Positions 9,625-19,017 of a stretch of 64,000 nt of DNA are shown in pieces. The notes beneath the pieces are model-generated. The model saw only the letters and a program-made list of their open reading frames with translations. It was not told the DNA's origin and ran no database searches. How positions within the stretch are numbered: position 1 is the first letter of the stretch; each line of letters opens with the position of its first letter. The position numbers and the translations under genes were made by a program. The stretch covers positions 1 to 64,000 of the forward strand of contig CAWELN010000018.1 in the NCBI GenBank assembly GCA_963809795.1, written 5' to 3'. This stretch comes from DASUAS01 sp963809795 (GTDB taxonomy: Bacteria; Actinomycetota; Acidimicrobiia; IMCC26256; DASPTH01).

Positions 9625-9941
9625 GATCGCTCCCTTTCAGCTGAACGGAGCGGTTACGCCCACACTCTCAATAACCCACGAGGCAGACGTTCGCGCCACA
9701 CCGCGGTCGATATCCCCGAGGATCCGTCGCGGGCGAGGCGGACACGGCGTGTCACTCACGCACCGAGAGCAACGCTCTGGGCGTGGACGCCGTACCGCTC
9801 ACCCAGCCGACTGAGCGACCAGCATCGACGGCTCAGCGCACACAGATCAGCGCCCACGTCTCGGCACGCGCGGCGCCCTTGTGATGTCGCGTCCATCGGA
9901 GACGATGTCGCGGATCATCGTCGACAGGCGTGCGTGCCGCT
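9625..9941. other. Intergenic stretch, nothing recognised
   Basis: About 317 bases upstream of the propeller gene and downstream of the SDR gene stop. Apart from the ribosome site for the propeller start (9625-9640), I see no conserved frame, hairpin or repeat. Confidence 0.4.
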
Positions 9942-10730
9942 TCAGTCGTAGGTCGGGCGTGCGTAAGGGTTGACGACCCCGGCCAACATCCCGCCGTCGA
10001 CGATGAACTCCGCGCCGGTGCAATAGGCCGACTCGTCCGACGCCAGGAACAGCGCCAGATCGGCGACTTCCTCCGGCCTACCGGCCCGTCCCAGAGCGAA
10101 GTTGCCGTACATGGCGTCCTGCTCCTCCTCGGTCATCCCGCCGAGGTCCGCACCTCTCGTCATGGGTGTGTCGATGCCTCCAGGGTGGATCGAGTTGACG
10201 CGGATGTTCGCCTTCCCGTACTCCAACGCTGCCGTCTTCGTCATCCCTCGCACCGCGAACTTCGACGCGGTGTAGGCGATCGTCCCGCCATACCCGGCGA
10301 AGCCGTTCGTCGACGAGATGTTCACAATCGAACCGCCACGGTGGCGCATCATCGCGGGAATGGCGGTGCGCATGCCGAGGAACGCGCCTACCTGGTTCAC
10401 CTCGATCACGCGCATGTAGTCCGCCTGCGTGGTCTCGTGGGTCACGGTGCCGAACTCGAGAATTCCGGCATTGTTGATCAGCACGTCGAGCTTGCCGAAC
10501 CGTCGCTCGGCCTCGCCGACGACGCGCTCCCACTCGTCTTCCCGCGACACGTCGTGATGGACGTACACGGCGTCATCCCCCAGGTCGGCGGCGACGTCGC
10601 GGCCGAGGTCGTCCAGCACATCGCCCAGCACCACCTGGGCGCCCTCGCCCACGAAACGACGCACCTCGGCCTCCCCCTGGCCGCGCGCGCCCCCGGTGAT
10701 GATCGCCACTTTCCCATCGAGTCGACCCAC
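9942..10730 (-). CDS. SDR-family NAD(P)-dependent oxidoreductase
   Basis: A 262-residue classical short-chain dehydrogenase. It has the cofactor motif TGGARGQG, NNAG (residues about 85-88), the catalytic Ser in IVNISSTNG and the YTASK pair of Tyr and Lys. The end PEEVADLALFLASDES..GAEFIVDGG is typical of classical SDRs. The GTG at 10730 is chosen because AGGAGG lies seven bases upstream and the Rossmann fold begins 8 residues in; the frame stays open upstream without a ribosome site. It is divergent from the LLM oxidoreductase with 152 bases between. Substrate not predictable; many actinobacterial homologues act on hydroxysteroid-like or alcohol substrates. Confidence 0.9.
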   Translation of the reverse strand: MGRLDGKVAIITGGARGQGEAEVRRFVGEGAQVVLGDVLDDLGRDVAADLGDDAVYVHHDVSREDEWERVVGEAERRFGKLDVLINNAGILEFGTVTHETTQADYMRVIEVNQVGAFLGMRTAIPAMMRHRGGSIVNISSTNGFAGYGGTIAYTASKFAVRGMTKTAALEYGKANIRVNSIHPGGIDTPMTRGADLGGMTEEEQDAMYGNFALGRAGRPEEVADLALFLASDESAYCTGAEFIVDGGMLAGVVNPYARPTYD

Positions 10731-10882
10731 CGATTCCCCTCCTGTGACCATGTCCTCGGCTTCTGCCCAGACTCCAGTGTTCAGGGCAGCTTGCCCGATC
10801 GCGCATCGAGCGACCAGCGCCCACGCCACACCTGCCGACGCTGGGGTAGGTTCGCGCACGGCTTCGATCGCGGGGTTGTTCG

Positions 10883-11863
10883 ATGGTGAAGCTCGGAACG
10901 AATCTGCCGGAGCACCTCATCGGCACCGATCACGGAGCCCTCGCCGAGTTCCTGCAGGGGATGGAAGAGCTCGGCTACGGCTACATCACGATCGGCGATC
11001 ACGTGCTGGGGGCCGACCTCGGCGTGCGGCCGGAGTGGAAGCCGTACCAAGGGAAGCCGCCGCTCTACGACCAGCACATGGCGTGGCACGAGCCGCTCGT
11101 GCTCTTCGGGTACCTCTCCGCGATCACCAGCACGCTCGAGTTGAGCACCGGCATCCTGGTCGCACCACAGCGGCAGGCGGCGCTGCTGGCCAAGCAGGCG
11201 GCGGAGGTCGACATCCTCTCCGGTGGTCGGCTGCGGCTCGTCATCGCTGCCGGTTGGAACGACGTCGAGTTCGAGGGGATGGGAGTCGACTTCGCGAGTC
11301 GCGGCAAGATCATGGTCGAGCAGGTCGAACTGCTGCGGAGGTTCTGGACGGAAGAAGTCGTCGACTACGCCGGCAGGTTCCACACCGTCAACGCCGCCGG
11401 CATCAACCCGCCACCGGTTCAGCGCCCGATCCCGCTGTGGTTCGGTGGCCAGTCCCCGGTCGTGCTGAAGCGGACGGGACGGCTCGCCGACGGCTGGTTC
11501 CCGTGGTACACGGCATTCGATCCGGTCAAGCTGGCCGAAGACCTCGCGGTGATCCACGAGAACGCGCGCGCTGTTGGTCGCGACGAGCGTGAGATCGGGA
11601 TCGAGGGCGCGATCTACTTCTACGACGAACGCTTCGAGATGTCCCCGACCGCGCAGCGGGCGCCGGTGACACTCGACGAGTGCGTCGAGTACGCGCGGTG
11701 GTGGAAGGACTTCGGTGCAACGAGGTACTGGGTGACCGCACCGTGGGCGAACCTGGGGCCCGAAGAGACCGGGGTTCGTACGCCGGGCAAGAAATGGAGC
11801 GGCGTCGAGGCGCGCCTCGACGCGTTGCGCGACTTCGCGGAAGCGGTCGGACCCGACTTCTGA
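10883..11863 (+). CDS. LLM-class (luciferase-like) F420-dependent oxidoreductase
   Basis: A 326-residue TIM-barrel protein of the bacterial luciferase-like superfamily, which in actinobacteria usually uses coenzyme F420. Family landmarks are the N-terminal MVKLGTNLPE strand, EELGYGYITIGDHV, the LSTGILVAPQRQAALLAKQAAE segment, LSGGRLRLVIAAGWNDVEFE and PIPLWFGGQSP. Start ATG 10883 matches the beginning of the barrel. The cofactor (F420 or FMN) cannot be settled from sequence. It diverges from the SDR gene and might share its promoter region. Confidence 0.88.
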   Translation: MVKLGTNLPEHLIGTDHGALAEFLQGMEELGYGYITIGDHVLGADLGVRPEWKPYQGKPPLYDQHMAWHEPLVLFGYLSAITSTLELSTGILVAPQRQAALLAKQAAEVDILSGGRLRLVIAAGWNDVEFEGMGVDFASRGKIMVEQVELLRRFWTEEVVDYAGRFHTVNAAGINPPPVQRPIPLWFGGQSPVVLKRTGRLADGWFPWYTAFDPVKLAEDLAVIHENARAVGRDEREIGIEGAIYFYDERFEMSPTAQRAPVTLDECVEYARWWKDFGATRYWVTAPWANLGPEETGVRTPGKKWSGVEARLDALRDFAEAVGPDF

Positions 11864-11973
11864 CCGCGGAGCTCGCCTGGGTTCGTCCGCCTGCCGGGGG
11901 TAGCTCTGAAGGGAGGGAGGGCGCACTTTCCTATGGCCCGCCGCGTCAGCGGCGCGGGTCGAGGGGAGGTTGA

Positions 11974-12327
11974 ATGCCCTCGACGGAGATCCAAGTCCCG
12001 AGCGGAGCGCCGGCGTCCGTCCAGTCCGGCGCACTGCAGCGGCAGCTCGCAGCCGAGCGAACGATGGTGCGCTCGATCATGGTGGGGATTCTCGCCGCGG
12101 CGCCGATCACGATCGTGCTCGCGATCGCCATGATGGGGTTGGCGATCAGCGACAAGGAGCCGTGGTACGTCTGGATCGGGCTCGGCGCCGGGATCGGTGC
12201 GTACGCAGCATTGTTCTTCGGGATGTTCGCGGGTGTCGCGCTCTCGACGCACCGGTTCGACGAGCTCGACGAAGACGCCAGCCACCCCGGCGGCGCGAGC
12301 TCGGGAGCAGACCCGAGCAACGCGTAG
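11974..12327 (+). CDS. Small two-helix membrane protein of unknown function
   Basis: A 117-residue protein with a polar N-terminus (1-30), two hydrophobic segments at about 34-57 and 65-90 separated by a short DKEPWYVW loop, and an acidic, low-complexity tail. GGGAGG seven bases before ATG 11974 supports the start. The pattern of two helices and no other motif does not match a family I can name. It ends 10 bases from the convergent flavoprotein gene. Confidence 0.7.
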   Translation: MPSTEIQVPSGAPASVQSGALQRQLAAERTMVRSIMVGILAAAPITIVLAIAMMGLAISDKEPWYVWIGLGAGIGAYAALFFGMFAGVALSTHRFDELDEDASHPGGASSGADPSNA

Positions 12328-12337
12328 AGCACGACGA

Positions 12338-14038
12338 TCAGGTGATCGCCGCGAGATGGTCGTGCACGGAACGCACCGCGCTCGACCCCTCTCCGACCGC
12401 GGCGGCAACCCGCTTCAACGAGCCACTCCGCACGTCACCGACCGCGAAGACGCCGGGTACGGACGTTTCGAACGGCAACGGAGCGCGGGGCCCGAAGAGA
12501 GGACCGTCCGCGATTGCTGCCGGCAAGGCGCGGTCCGTGAGGACGAAGCCCTTCGCGTCGAGCTCCAGCGCACCTCCCAACCACGCGGTGGCGGGATCCG
12601 CGCCGATGAAGCAGAACAGGCCGGAGCAGTCGACCGTCCGCCGTTCCCCGGACCGCGTCTGCTCGAGGGTGACCTGTTCGAGATGGTCGCTCCCCGAGAG
12701 TGCCCGCACCTCGGTGGTGGTGAGGAGCTCGATGCGCGGATCGGCCTCGATCCGTTCGACGAGGTAGTGCGACATGCTGTGGGTGAGATCGTCGCCGCGG
12801 ATCACGATCGACACCTCACTCCTCTGTTGCGCCAGGTAGATGGCCGCCTGGCCGGCGGAATTGGCGCCGCCGACCACGATCACGGGCTGGCCGGCGCAGA
12901 TCCGCGCTTCCAGGTCCGTGGCCGCGTAGTAGACGCCCGCGCCTTCGAACCGGTCGAGATCATCGACGGCGAGCCGCCGATAGCGCGCGCCGGATGCGAC
13001 GATGACCGTGCGGGCCGGGACCTCGCTGCCGTCGGCGAGCACGATGACCTCGAAGCCGTCCTCGACTCGCAGCCCGGCAACTTGGCACGGAGCGTTCAAC
13101 CGTGCGCCCAGCCGCTGCGCCTGGATGGCCGCTCGCGACGCGAGCTCTTCGCCGGAGATGCCGTTCGGGAACCCGACGTAGTTCTCGATGCGCGAGCTCG
13201 CACCCGCCTGGCCGCCGGTCGAGACCGCATCGAGCGAGATGGTGTCGAGACCCTCGGAGGCCCCGTACACCGCGGCGGCCAGGCCGGCGGGACCGCTGCC
13301 CACCACGACGAGGTCGAACATGTATCCCGGCGCCTGGCGGAACGTGAGCCCGAGGTGTTCGGCGAGCTCGCCGGGCGACGGATGCCGCAGCACGCCGGTG
13401 GTCGTGATCACGATCGGGGTGTCGCGCGGCCTGAAGCCCATGCCGGCCAGCAGCACGTCGACGTCGTCCTCGTCCTCGATGTCGATCCACTCGTGCGGGA
13501 GCCGGGACCGGGCCGCGAACGCGCGCAACGCCATCGCGCCGGACGAGTAGCGGGAACCGATGATCCGTAGCGACCGCGCGCCCTCACCCAAGCGGAGGAG
13601 CTCCCGTCGCGCGACGAAGGCCGAGAAGATCGTGTCCGCGAGCTCGGGCTTGCTGGCCATGACCCGCCGGAACTCGTGCGCGGGCACGGCGAGGACCCGG
13701 CCGGCTTCGCTCACGCGGGCGGTGAGGTACAGGCGTTGCCCGGTGAGCATGTTCAGCTCGCCGAGGAAGCGCCCGGCGCCGTGCGTGGTGATGAGCGCGT
13801 CGCCCTCGGCATCGGGGCGGATGATGTCGACGGTGCCCTCGAGGACCACCAGGAAGTCGTAGGACTCGTCACCGGCGCGGTACAGCACGTCGCCCACTTC
13901 GACGGCGCGCTCTTCCCCGAGGGACGCGAGCTCACGCAGCGCCTCGGCATCGAGCGTCGGCGCCGCCCGCTCCGGCAGCTCGATGGCGGTCTCCCGATGG
14001 AGAGGCGGCGCGGCTTCAGGATCGCTGGGTTGGCTCAC
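12338..14038 (-). CDS. cNMP-domain / thioredoxin-reductase-like flavoprotein
   Basis: A 566-residue three-part protein. Residues about 30-150 form a cyclic-nucleotide-binding-type domain (FLGELNMLTGQ), although the Arg of the usual phosphate cassette is replaced (LYLTARV). Residues about 155-230 look like a glutaredoxin/thioredoxin-fold segment (LRIIGSRYSSGA, EWIDIEDED, TPIVIT) without cysteines. From about 240 on there is a thioredoxin-reductase-like enzyme: FAD motif VVVGSGPAGLAAAVYGA, STGGQAGASSRIENYVGFP, NADPH motif VVGGANSAGQAA and C-terminal GVFAVGDVRSG. The redox CxxC of true thioredoxin reductases is replaced by YYAATD, so it cannot pass electrons by that route. Electron acceptor unknown. 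Stop lies 10 bases from the convergent membrane-protein gene. Confidence 0.88.
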   Translation of the reverse strand: MSQPSDPEAAPPLHRETAIELPERAAPTLDAEALRELASLGEERAVEVGDVLYRAGDESYDFLVVLEGTVDIIRPDAEGDALITTHGAGRFLGELNMLTGQRLYLTARVSEAGRVLAVPAHEFRRVMASKPELADTIFSAFVARRELLRLGEGARSLRIIGSRYSSGAMALRAFAARSRLPHEWIDIEDEDDVDVLLAGMGFRPRDTPIVITTTGVLRHPSPGELAEHLGLTFRQAPGYMFDLVVVGSGPAGLAAAVYGASEGLDTISLDAVSTGGQAGASSRIENYVGFPNGISGEELASRAAIQAQRLGARLNAPCQVAGLRVEDGFEVIVLADGSEVPARTVIVASGARYRRLAVDDLDRFEGAGVYYAATDLEARICAGQPVIVVGGANSAGQAAIYLAQQRSEVSIVIRGDDLTHSMSHYLVERIEADPRIELLTTTEVRALSGSDHLEQVTLEQTRSGERRTVDCSGLFCFIGADPATAWLGGALELDAKGFVLTDRALPAAIADGPLFGPRAPLPFETSVPGVFAVGDVRSGSLKRVAAAVGEGSSAVRSVHDHLAAIT

Positions 14039-14106
14039 GCCCCGAAGCTAGCGAACGGAGTCTCGTGGCCGACCCGGCGGCGAAGTCGGCGCTTAGGGTG
14101 GCGCAC

Positions 14107-14582
14107 GTGCCGAGTTCCGTGTACCTCATGGAATACGAGGGCACGTTCACCTTTCCGGTGCCCGTCGCTCGGTTGTGGGAGACGCTGCTCCAGGTCGACC
14201 AATTCACGTCATGGTGGAGCTGGCTCCAGGACTTCCGCGTCGAGGGCACCGACGCTCGGGTCGCGGCTCCGTGCTCCACGGGGTCGTCGCGCCTCCGGTG
14301 CCGTACCGGATGCGGATCGACGTCGTACTCGACGACTGGGTCGTGGAGCAGCGCATCGCCGCGCTGGTGCACGGCGACCTGGAGGGACCGGCCACGCTCA
14401 CGTTCGAAGGTGACGGTACCGAATCGCGGGCGCACGCCGTCTGGGCGCTCGAGATGATGCAACGCCCGATGAGGATCGCGGCGCGGGTCGCGTACCCGTT
14501 GCTGCGCTGGGGACACGATCGCGTCGTCGACGCGACCGTGGACGGTCTTCGCCGTCAACTCGTTGCCGAGCGCGGAGGCTAG
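14107..14582 (+). CDS. SRPBCC-fold (polyketide cyclase/START-like) protein, one frameshift
   Basis: About 158 residues once one missing base near 14260 is restored. The first part reads EYEGTFTFPVPVARLWETLL and FTSWWSWLQDFRVEG, typical of the opening strand and helix of SRPBCC lipid- or ligand-binding proteins. The second frame continues SVLHGVVAPPVPYRMRIDVV, then a final amphipathic helix. GTG 14107 is chosen as the nearest start ahead of the first strand. The stop TAG at 14580-14582 lies inside CTAG and overlaps the stop of the convergent membrane gene. It probably binds a small hydrophobic ligand; no enzymatic residue can be named. Confidence 0.7.
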
Positions 14583-15300
14583 AGGACGCGGGCGACCACC
14601 AGGGCCAGCGCGAGCGCGACGATCGCCCACGACATCGACCCGAGGGCGCGCTCGAGCGGCCGCAGGAGCATGCGCACCTCCAGCTCGTGCGTGGTTCCGT
14701 CATACATGGTGACGCTGCCGGCGACCCGCGCCACTCGTCGCCGCAGCGCACGGGCGGGCGTGCTCAACGCGCGCTGCGCGAGTGAGAACCCCAGCGCCGC
14801 GGCGGCGCCGAGCACTGCGGTCAGGTCGAGACGTTCGGCTTGGGCGAAGTAGCCGACGAGCACGGGAAACGCACCCCACGCCGCCGCGAAGGCGAAGTCG
14901 GTGTGCATTCGGCCGCCGAACAGCTCGAGGTTGTAGCCGAGGACGAGGAGCGGGCCTATGGCGATGAAGATGAGCAGCCCGAACCCCACGGTGGTGATCC
15001 CGATGACGCCGATTCCGCACGCGAGGACGAGACTTCCGGCTCCGGCACCGACGAGCCAGGCGGTCGGAATCGTGGTGCCCAGCGGGCGGCCCTGGAGCTC
15101 GTCGAAGGCATGGGCGGCGATGCCGACCGCGAAGAAGAACGCGAGCACCGTCGCGCCGAGGCGTCCGGCGTCGGTGTGTGGCGCGAGCGTCGCGCCGATG
15201 ACGACATACGACAGGTGCCACGCCGTGTACGGCGGGTGCAGCAGGGTCCACCAGTCGCGCCAGCCGCCGGGGCGGGCGGCGTAGAACGCGGGCGCGCCAT
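14579..15300 (-). CDS. Multi-pass membrane protein beside menaquinone-type genes, one frameshift
   Basis: Restoring one G directly after the ATG at 15298-15300 gives a protein of about 240 residues: MGAPAFYAARPGGWRDWW, then about six hydrophobic helices, a conserved HAFDELQGRPLGTTIP loop and a cytosolic segment around RALRRRVARVAG. Downstream of the start the frame is open to TAG at 14579. No other start exists in the main frame, because a TGA precedes it. The gene directly follows a UbiE/MenG-like methyltransferase (2 bases between) and lies near a geranylgeranyl reductase, so a role in isoprenoid quinone or polar-lipid metabolism is possible. It may be a divergent UbiA-like integral membrane protein, but I cannot identify the Asp-rich motifs. 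Confidence 0.65.
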
Positions 15301-15302
15301 GG

Positions 15303-16035
15303 TCAGCCGTCCGGCTTGCGGGCCCACATCACGAGCCCTCCGCCGAGGCTCATCCAACGGACGCCGACGTCCACCAGCCCGGCCGCTTCCCAGGCGCGCA
15401 CCGTCCACTCCACCGGGTAGCGCTCGTAGTGGGCCGTGATGTTCGGCCCGAGAAATTGCCCGACTCGGCCCCACGCACGGCCACCGGTGAGGTACCCCGC
15501 GACCGGAAGCACGCCGCGTGTGTAGAGCCACCACCAGAAGCGCCAGAACCGGCTGGGAGGCACCGAGAACTCCAGACTGGCGATCGCCGCGCCCGGCTTG
15601 AGGACGCGGGTGAGCTCGCGGAGCGTCGCGGCGGGATCGGCGAGATAGCGGAGCAGGTAGGTGAACGTCAGCCCGTCGAACGATGCGTCGGGGAACGGCA
15701 GGCGTTCCGCGCCGCCCGCGACGAGTTGGACCCGGCCGGCGCCGCCGGCTCGCTCGACGCGTTCACGACCTTCCCGCAGCATCGGCTCGGTGATGTCGAT
15801 CCCGGTGATCCGGGCATTCGTCGTGCGGGTGAGCGCCGAGCGCGACGCCGGCGGTGCCCGTCGCGACGTCGAGCACCGTCTGCGGATCACGCCTGCCGAC
15901 GTGCGAGATCATCTCGCGTCGCCAACGCTCGTTCTGCCCGAGGGACAAGAGGTGTTCGAGGAGGTCGTACCGGCGCGGAAGCGGTGCGAACAGGTCCTGG
16001 GCGAAGTGGTTCGGATCGGTTGCTGTCCGCTGCAT
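15303..16035 (-). CDS. UbiE/MenG-like SAM-dependent methyltransferase, one frameshift
   Basis: Class I methyltransferase of about 244 residues. Start ATG 16035 has GAGGAG five bases upstream. Residues 1-60 read FAPLPRRYDLLEHLLSLGQN, RWRREMI and VLDVATGTAG, which is SAM motif I and the typical UbiE/COQ5/MenG opening. Near 15840 the frame shifts by one surplus base, and the second frame continues ITGIDITEPMLREG, LPFPDASFDGLTFTYLLRYL and ELTRVLKPGAAIASLEFSVP, the motif II-III region of demethylmenaquinone methyltransferases. The stop at 15303 is 2 bases from the next gene's ATG. Demethylmenaquinone methylation is likely but a paralogue with another acceptor is possible. Confidence 0.8.
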
Positions 16036-16087
16036 CAGCGCTCCTCGGAGTCGACGGTACAGTTCCGTCCCGCGTGAGGCAACGACG

Positions 16088-17362
16088 ATGAACGATCGGC
16101 GCTTCGACGTGGTGGTCGTCGGATCGGGTCCTGCGGGCAGTACGGCCGCCCTCGTGCTGGCCCGCGCCGGTGCGCGCGTCGCGCTCGTCGACAAGGCTCC
16201 GTTCCCCCGGGAGAAGGCCTGCGGCGACCTCATCGGACCTCGAGGCGTTCAGACCCTGCGGGATCTGCAGCTCGACGTGCGGGGCGCGGCTCGGGTCGGC
16301 GACATGCTCGTGGTCGGGCCGAGCGGCAACCGGGTGCGACTCCCCGCCACGCCCGGGCGCACCTACCCCGGCTACGGGATCGTGGTGGAGCGATCGTCGT
16401 TCGACGCGCATTTGCAGCGCGCCGCCATCGACGCCGGCGCCGAGCTCGTCGATGGCCGCGCGGACACGCCCATCGACGAGGACGGACACCTCGCCGGCTT
16501 CGCAGTGTCGTCGACCCAGCTGCGCGCCGACATGATCATCGGTGCCGACGGAGCGACGAGCCGCGTCGCGGAGGTCGCGGGGCTCGTGGACCCCCGCCGC
16601 GTGCTCTGGGGGTTCGCGGTCCGCAGCTACGTCGACGAGCAGGTGGAAGAGCCCCACATCCTGTTGTGGACTCCGGTTCGGGGTGAGGCGTTCCCCGGCT
16701 ACGGCTGGGTGTTCCCCGCCGGCCCGGGACGCGCGAACGTCGGTCTCGGGATCGGAGTGCTCGCCGACCGGTCCGCCGCCCGACGCGCGACGCGAGACCT
16801 GGCTGCGTTCCTCGACCACGCGAGGCGGGTTGGCGTGCTCGGTGAATGCGCGCGGGCGGGCCCGCCGGCGCGGGCGCTCGGGGCATGGCTGAAGATGGGA
16901 CTCGTGGGCACGGAGCCCGCGCGCGATCGCGTGCTCCTCGCCGGAGACGCAGCCGGCCTGGTGAATCCGCTCCAGGGTGAAGGCATCGCGCAGGCCATGG
17001 ACAGCGGGCGGGCCGCCGCGGCAGCGATCCTCGGTGGCACCGACCGCGCCCCCGGCGCCTACCGGGCCCACCTGGCTCGTGCCCACGGCTCCTACCTGTC
17101 GACGGCCGCGTCCGCGCACCGCTCGCTCCTCCGGAGACCGAAGCTCGTCGCTCCGTTCACTCGGGGCCTCACGGCACCTGCGGTCGGTCGGCCACTGGCC
17201 GGCGCCTGGTCGATCACCTGGAACGATCTCCTCGACGGCGCGCCGCGGGGCCGGGCCACGGCCGCCGCCACCATCGTCGCCGGACTCGGGCGCGTCCTCA
17301 CCGCTCGGAGCGCAGACCGACGCTGGATCCGTCAGCACGTCGAGGAGCCCCCGCTCCCGTAG
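16088..17362 (+). CDS. Geranylgeranyl reductase-family flavoprotein
   Basis: A 424-residue FAD-dependent reductase of the GGR/MenJ group, which saturates double bonds of isoprenoid chains. DVVVVGSGPAGSTAALVLAR is the dinucleotide-binding site, PFPREKACGDLIGPRG is the conserved Pro-Arg-Lys-Cys-Gly substrate-side loop, MIIGADGATSRVAE is the second FAD contact, and VLLAGDAAGLVNPLQGEGIA is the GD motif. ATG 16088 starts five residues before the fold. The neighbouring methyltransferase and membrane protein suggest menaquinone side-chain reduction, although archaeal-type lipid chemistry cannot be excluded. The 3' end overlaps the convergent DHA2 transporter gene by 65 bases. Confidence 0.85.
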   Translation: MNDRRFDVVVVGSGPAGSTAALVLARAGARVALVDKAPFPREKACGDLIGPRGVQTLRDLQLDVRGAARVGDMLVVGPSGNRVRLPATPGRTYPGYGIVVERSSFDAHLQRAAIDAGAELVDGRADTPIDEDGHLAGFAVSSTQLRADMIIGADGATSRVAEVAGLVDPRRVLWGFAVRSYVDEQVEEPHILLWTPVRGEAFPGYGWVFPAGPGRANVGLGIGVLADRSAARRATRDLAAFLDHARRVGVLGECARAGPPARALGAWLKMGLVGTEPARDRVLLAGDAAGLVNPLQGEGIAQAMDSGRAAAAAILGGTDRAPGAYRAHLARAHGSYLSTAASAHRSLLRRPKLVAPFTRGLTAPAVGRPLAGAWSITWNDLLDGAPRGRATAAATIVAGLGRVLTARSADRRWIRQHVEEPPLP

Positions 17363-18977
17363 CTCCGGCGGCCGGAGTCGCGGGGTCGAGCACCCGAGAG
17401 GCTTCGGCGGCCTCATCGGCCTCATCGGCCTGGTCGGCCTCGGCGGGATCCAGCGCCGGCGGCGGCCGGTTGGGCAGGAAGATGATCACGACGAGCGCGG
17501 CGCACGCCACGACGCCTGCACCCACGAGGGTCGCGAGCTCGATGCCGCTCGAGAAGCCCGCGCGCGCGGCGTGCGCGAGCACCGTGCCGGGTACGCCGCC
17601 GAGTCGCTGAGCGACCTCGAGCGCGGCGCCGATCGACGAGCGGGCGGCGTCGGCTGCCGGCGCCGGCAGTGGCAGCGCATCGATGTGGCTGTTGTACCGC
17701 GTGGCGAGCAAGCTGCCGAGCACGGCGACGCCCAGCGCGCCGCCGGCCTGCCGGGTCGTGTCGTTCACCGCGGAGCCGACGCCGGCACGCTCGCGGGGCA
17801 CCGATCCCATGATGGAATCGGTGGCCGGCGCCAGGGTCAGGCCCATGCCGAACCCGAACATCACGAAGACCAGCTCGAGCCACAGGTCGTCGTCGAGGAT
17901 CGCGGTGCGCGACAGCAGCACCATTCCGACGGTGGCGATGCTCAGGCCGACGCCGACGACCACCTTCGTTCCGAAGCGCTCCGTCAGCCGCGGCGCGAGC
18001 GGCGCGCCCACCACGATGCCGAGCGCCGGCGCGGCGAGCCGGAGGCCCGCGGCGAGGGGGTCGAGGCCGCGCACGAACTGCAGGTACTGCGTGAGGAGGA
18101 AGATGTAGCCGAACAACCCGAAGAAGGTGAGACTCAATGCGACGCTCGCGGCACTGAACCGCCGCTTGCGGAAGAACTCCAGGGGCAGCATCGGGTGATC
18201 GGTGTGTCGCTCCCACACCACGAAGGTCACGAGGAACACCAGCCCGAGGCCCAGGGCGACGAGGACCTCCGCCGACGCCCATCCGGCTCGCGGGGCTTCG
18301 ATGATGCCGTAGATCAGGCCCGTCATCGCCGCGATCGACAGCACCGCGCCCGGGACGTCGACCGGGGGTGCGTCCGGATCGCGTGAGGTCGGCACGTAGA
18401 GCAGGAGCAGCACGATCGCGACCGCGACGATGGGCACGTTGACGAGCAGGACCGAGCCCCACCACCACCGGTCGAGCAGCACACCACCGAGGATCGGACC
18501 GGCGGCAATGCCGACGCCCGACAGCGCGGCCCAGATCCCGATCGCCCGGCCGCGCTCCCGACCTTCGAACACGTTGGTGATGATCGAGAGCGTCGTCGGG
18601 AAGATCGCGGCTGCACCGATGCCCATCAGCGCGCGGAAGGCGATGAGCCAGGTCGCGCTGGGCGCGAACGCAGCCAGTCCCGAGCCGACGCCGAAGATGG
18701 TCAGGCCTACGAGCAGGGCGCCCCGCCGTCCGTACTTGTCGCCCAGATTGCCGGCGACCAGGAGCAGCGAGGCGAACGTCAGCGTGTAGGCGTCGACGGT
18801 CCACTGGAGCTCGCTCGTGCTCGCGTGCAGGCTCCGCTCGATCGAGGGCAGCGCCACGTTCAGGATCGTGTTGTCGAGCACGATCACGATGACAGAGATG
18901 CAGACGACGAACAGTGCCCGCCACCGGTGTGGCGAGGGCTGTGCCGCGTAGGGCCTGGTGGCGACGTCGACCGCCAT
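17298..18977 (-). CDS. DHA2-type MFS drug/metabolite exporter
   Basis: A 559-residue transporter with about 14 hydrophobic helices, the length and pattern of the DHA2 (EmrB/QacA-like) group of proton-coupled exporters. Motifs include VLDNTILNVALPSIERSL in helix 1, GDKYGRRGALLVG (motif A) and GVGIAAGPILGGVLLDRWWW (motif C). The C-terminus is a charged tail with an alternating Ala/Asp/Glu run (ADQADEADEAAEA). Substrate not predictable. A paralogue of similar layout lies at 34101-35736. Its 3' end overlaps the convergent reductase gene. Confidence 0.9.
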   Translation of the reverse strand: MAVDVATRPYAAQPSPHRWRALFVVCISVIVIVLDNTILNVALPSIERSLHASTSELQWTVDAYTLTFASLLLVAGNLGDKYGRRGALLVGLTIFGVGSGLAAFAPSATWLIAFRALMGIGAAAIFPTTLSIITNVFEGRERGRAIGIWAALSGVGIAAGPILGGVLLDRWWWGSVLLVNVPIVAVAIVLLLLYVPTSRDPDAPPVDVPGAVLSIAAMTGLIYGIIEAPRAGWASAEVLVALGLGLVFLVTFVVWERHTDHPMLPLEFFRKRRFSAASVALSLTFFGLFGYIFLLTQYLQFVRGLDPLAAGLRLAAPALGIVVGAPLAPRLTERFGTKVVVGVGLSIATVGMVLLSRTAILDDDLWLELVFVMFGFGMGLTLAPATDSIMGSVPRERAGVGSAVNDTTRQAGGALGVAVLGSLLATRYNSHIDALPLPAPAADAARSSIGAALEVAQRLGGVPGTVLAHAARAGFSSGIELATLVGAGVVACAALVVIIFLPNRPPPALDPAEADQADEADEAAEASRVLDPATPAAGATGAGAPRRADGSSVGLRSER

Positions 18978-19017
18978 TCGTGCCGCGTACCCAGCGGCGG
19001 GTCGCGGTAAGCGCCGG

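Noticed and set aside
8235..9644. 469-codon forward frame with His/Arg repeats
   Set aside because: Antisense shadow of the beta-propeller repeats; the periodic pattern is inherited from the real reverse-strand repeats, which have a signal peptide and ribosome site.
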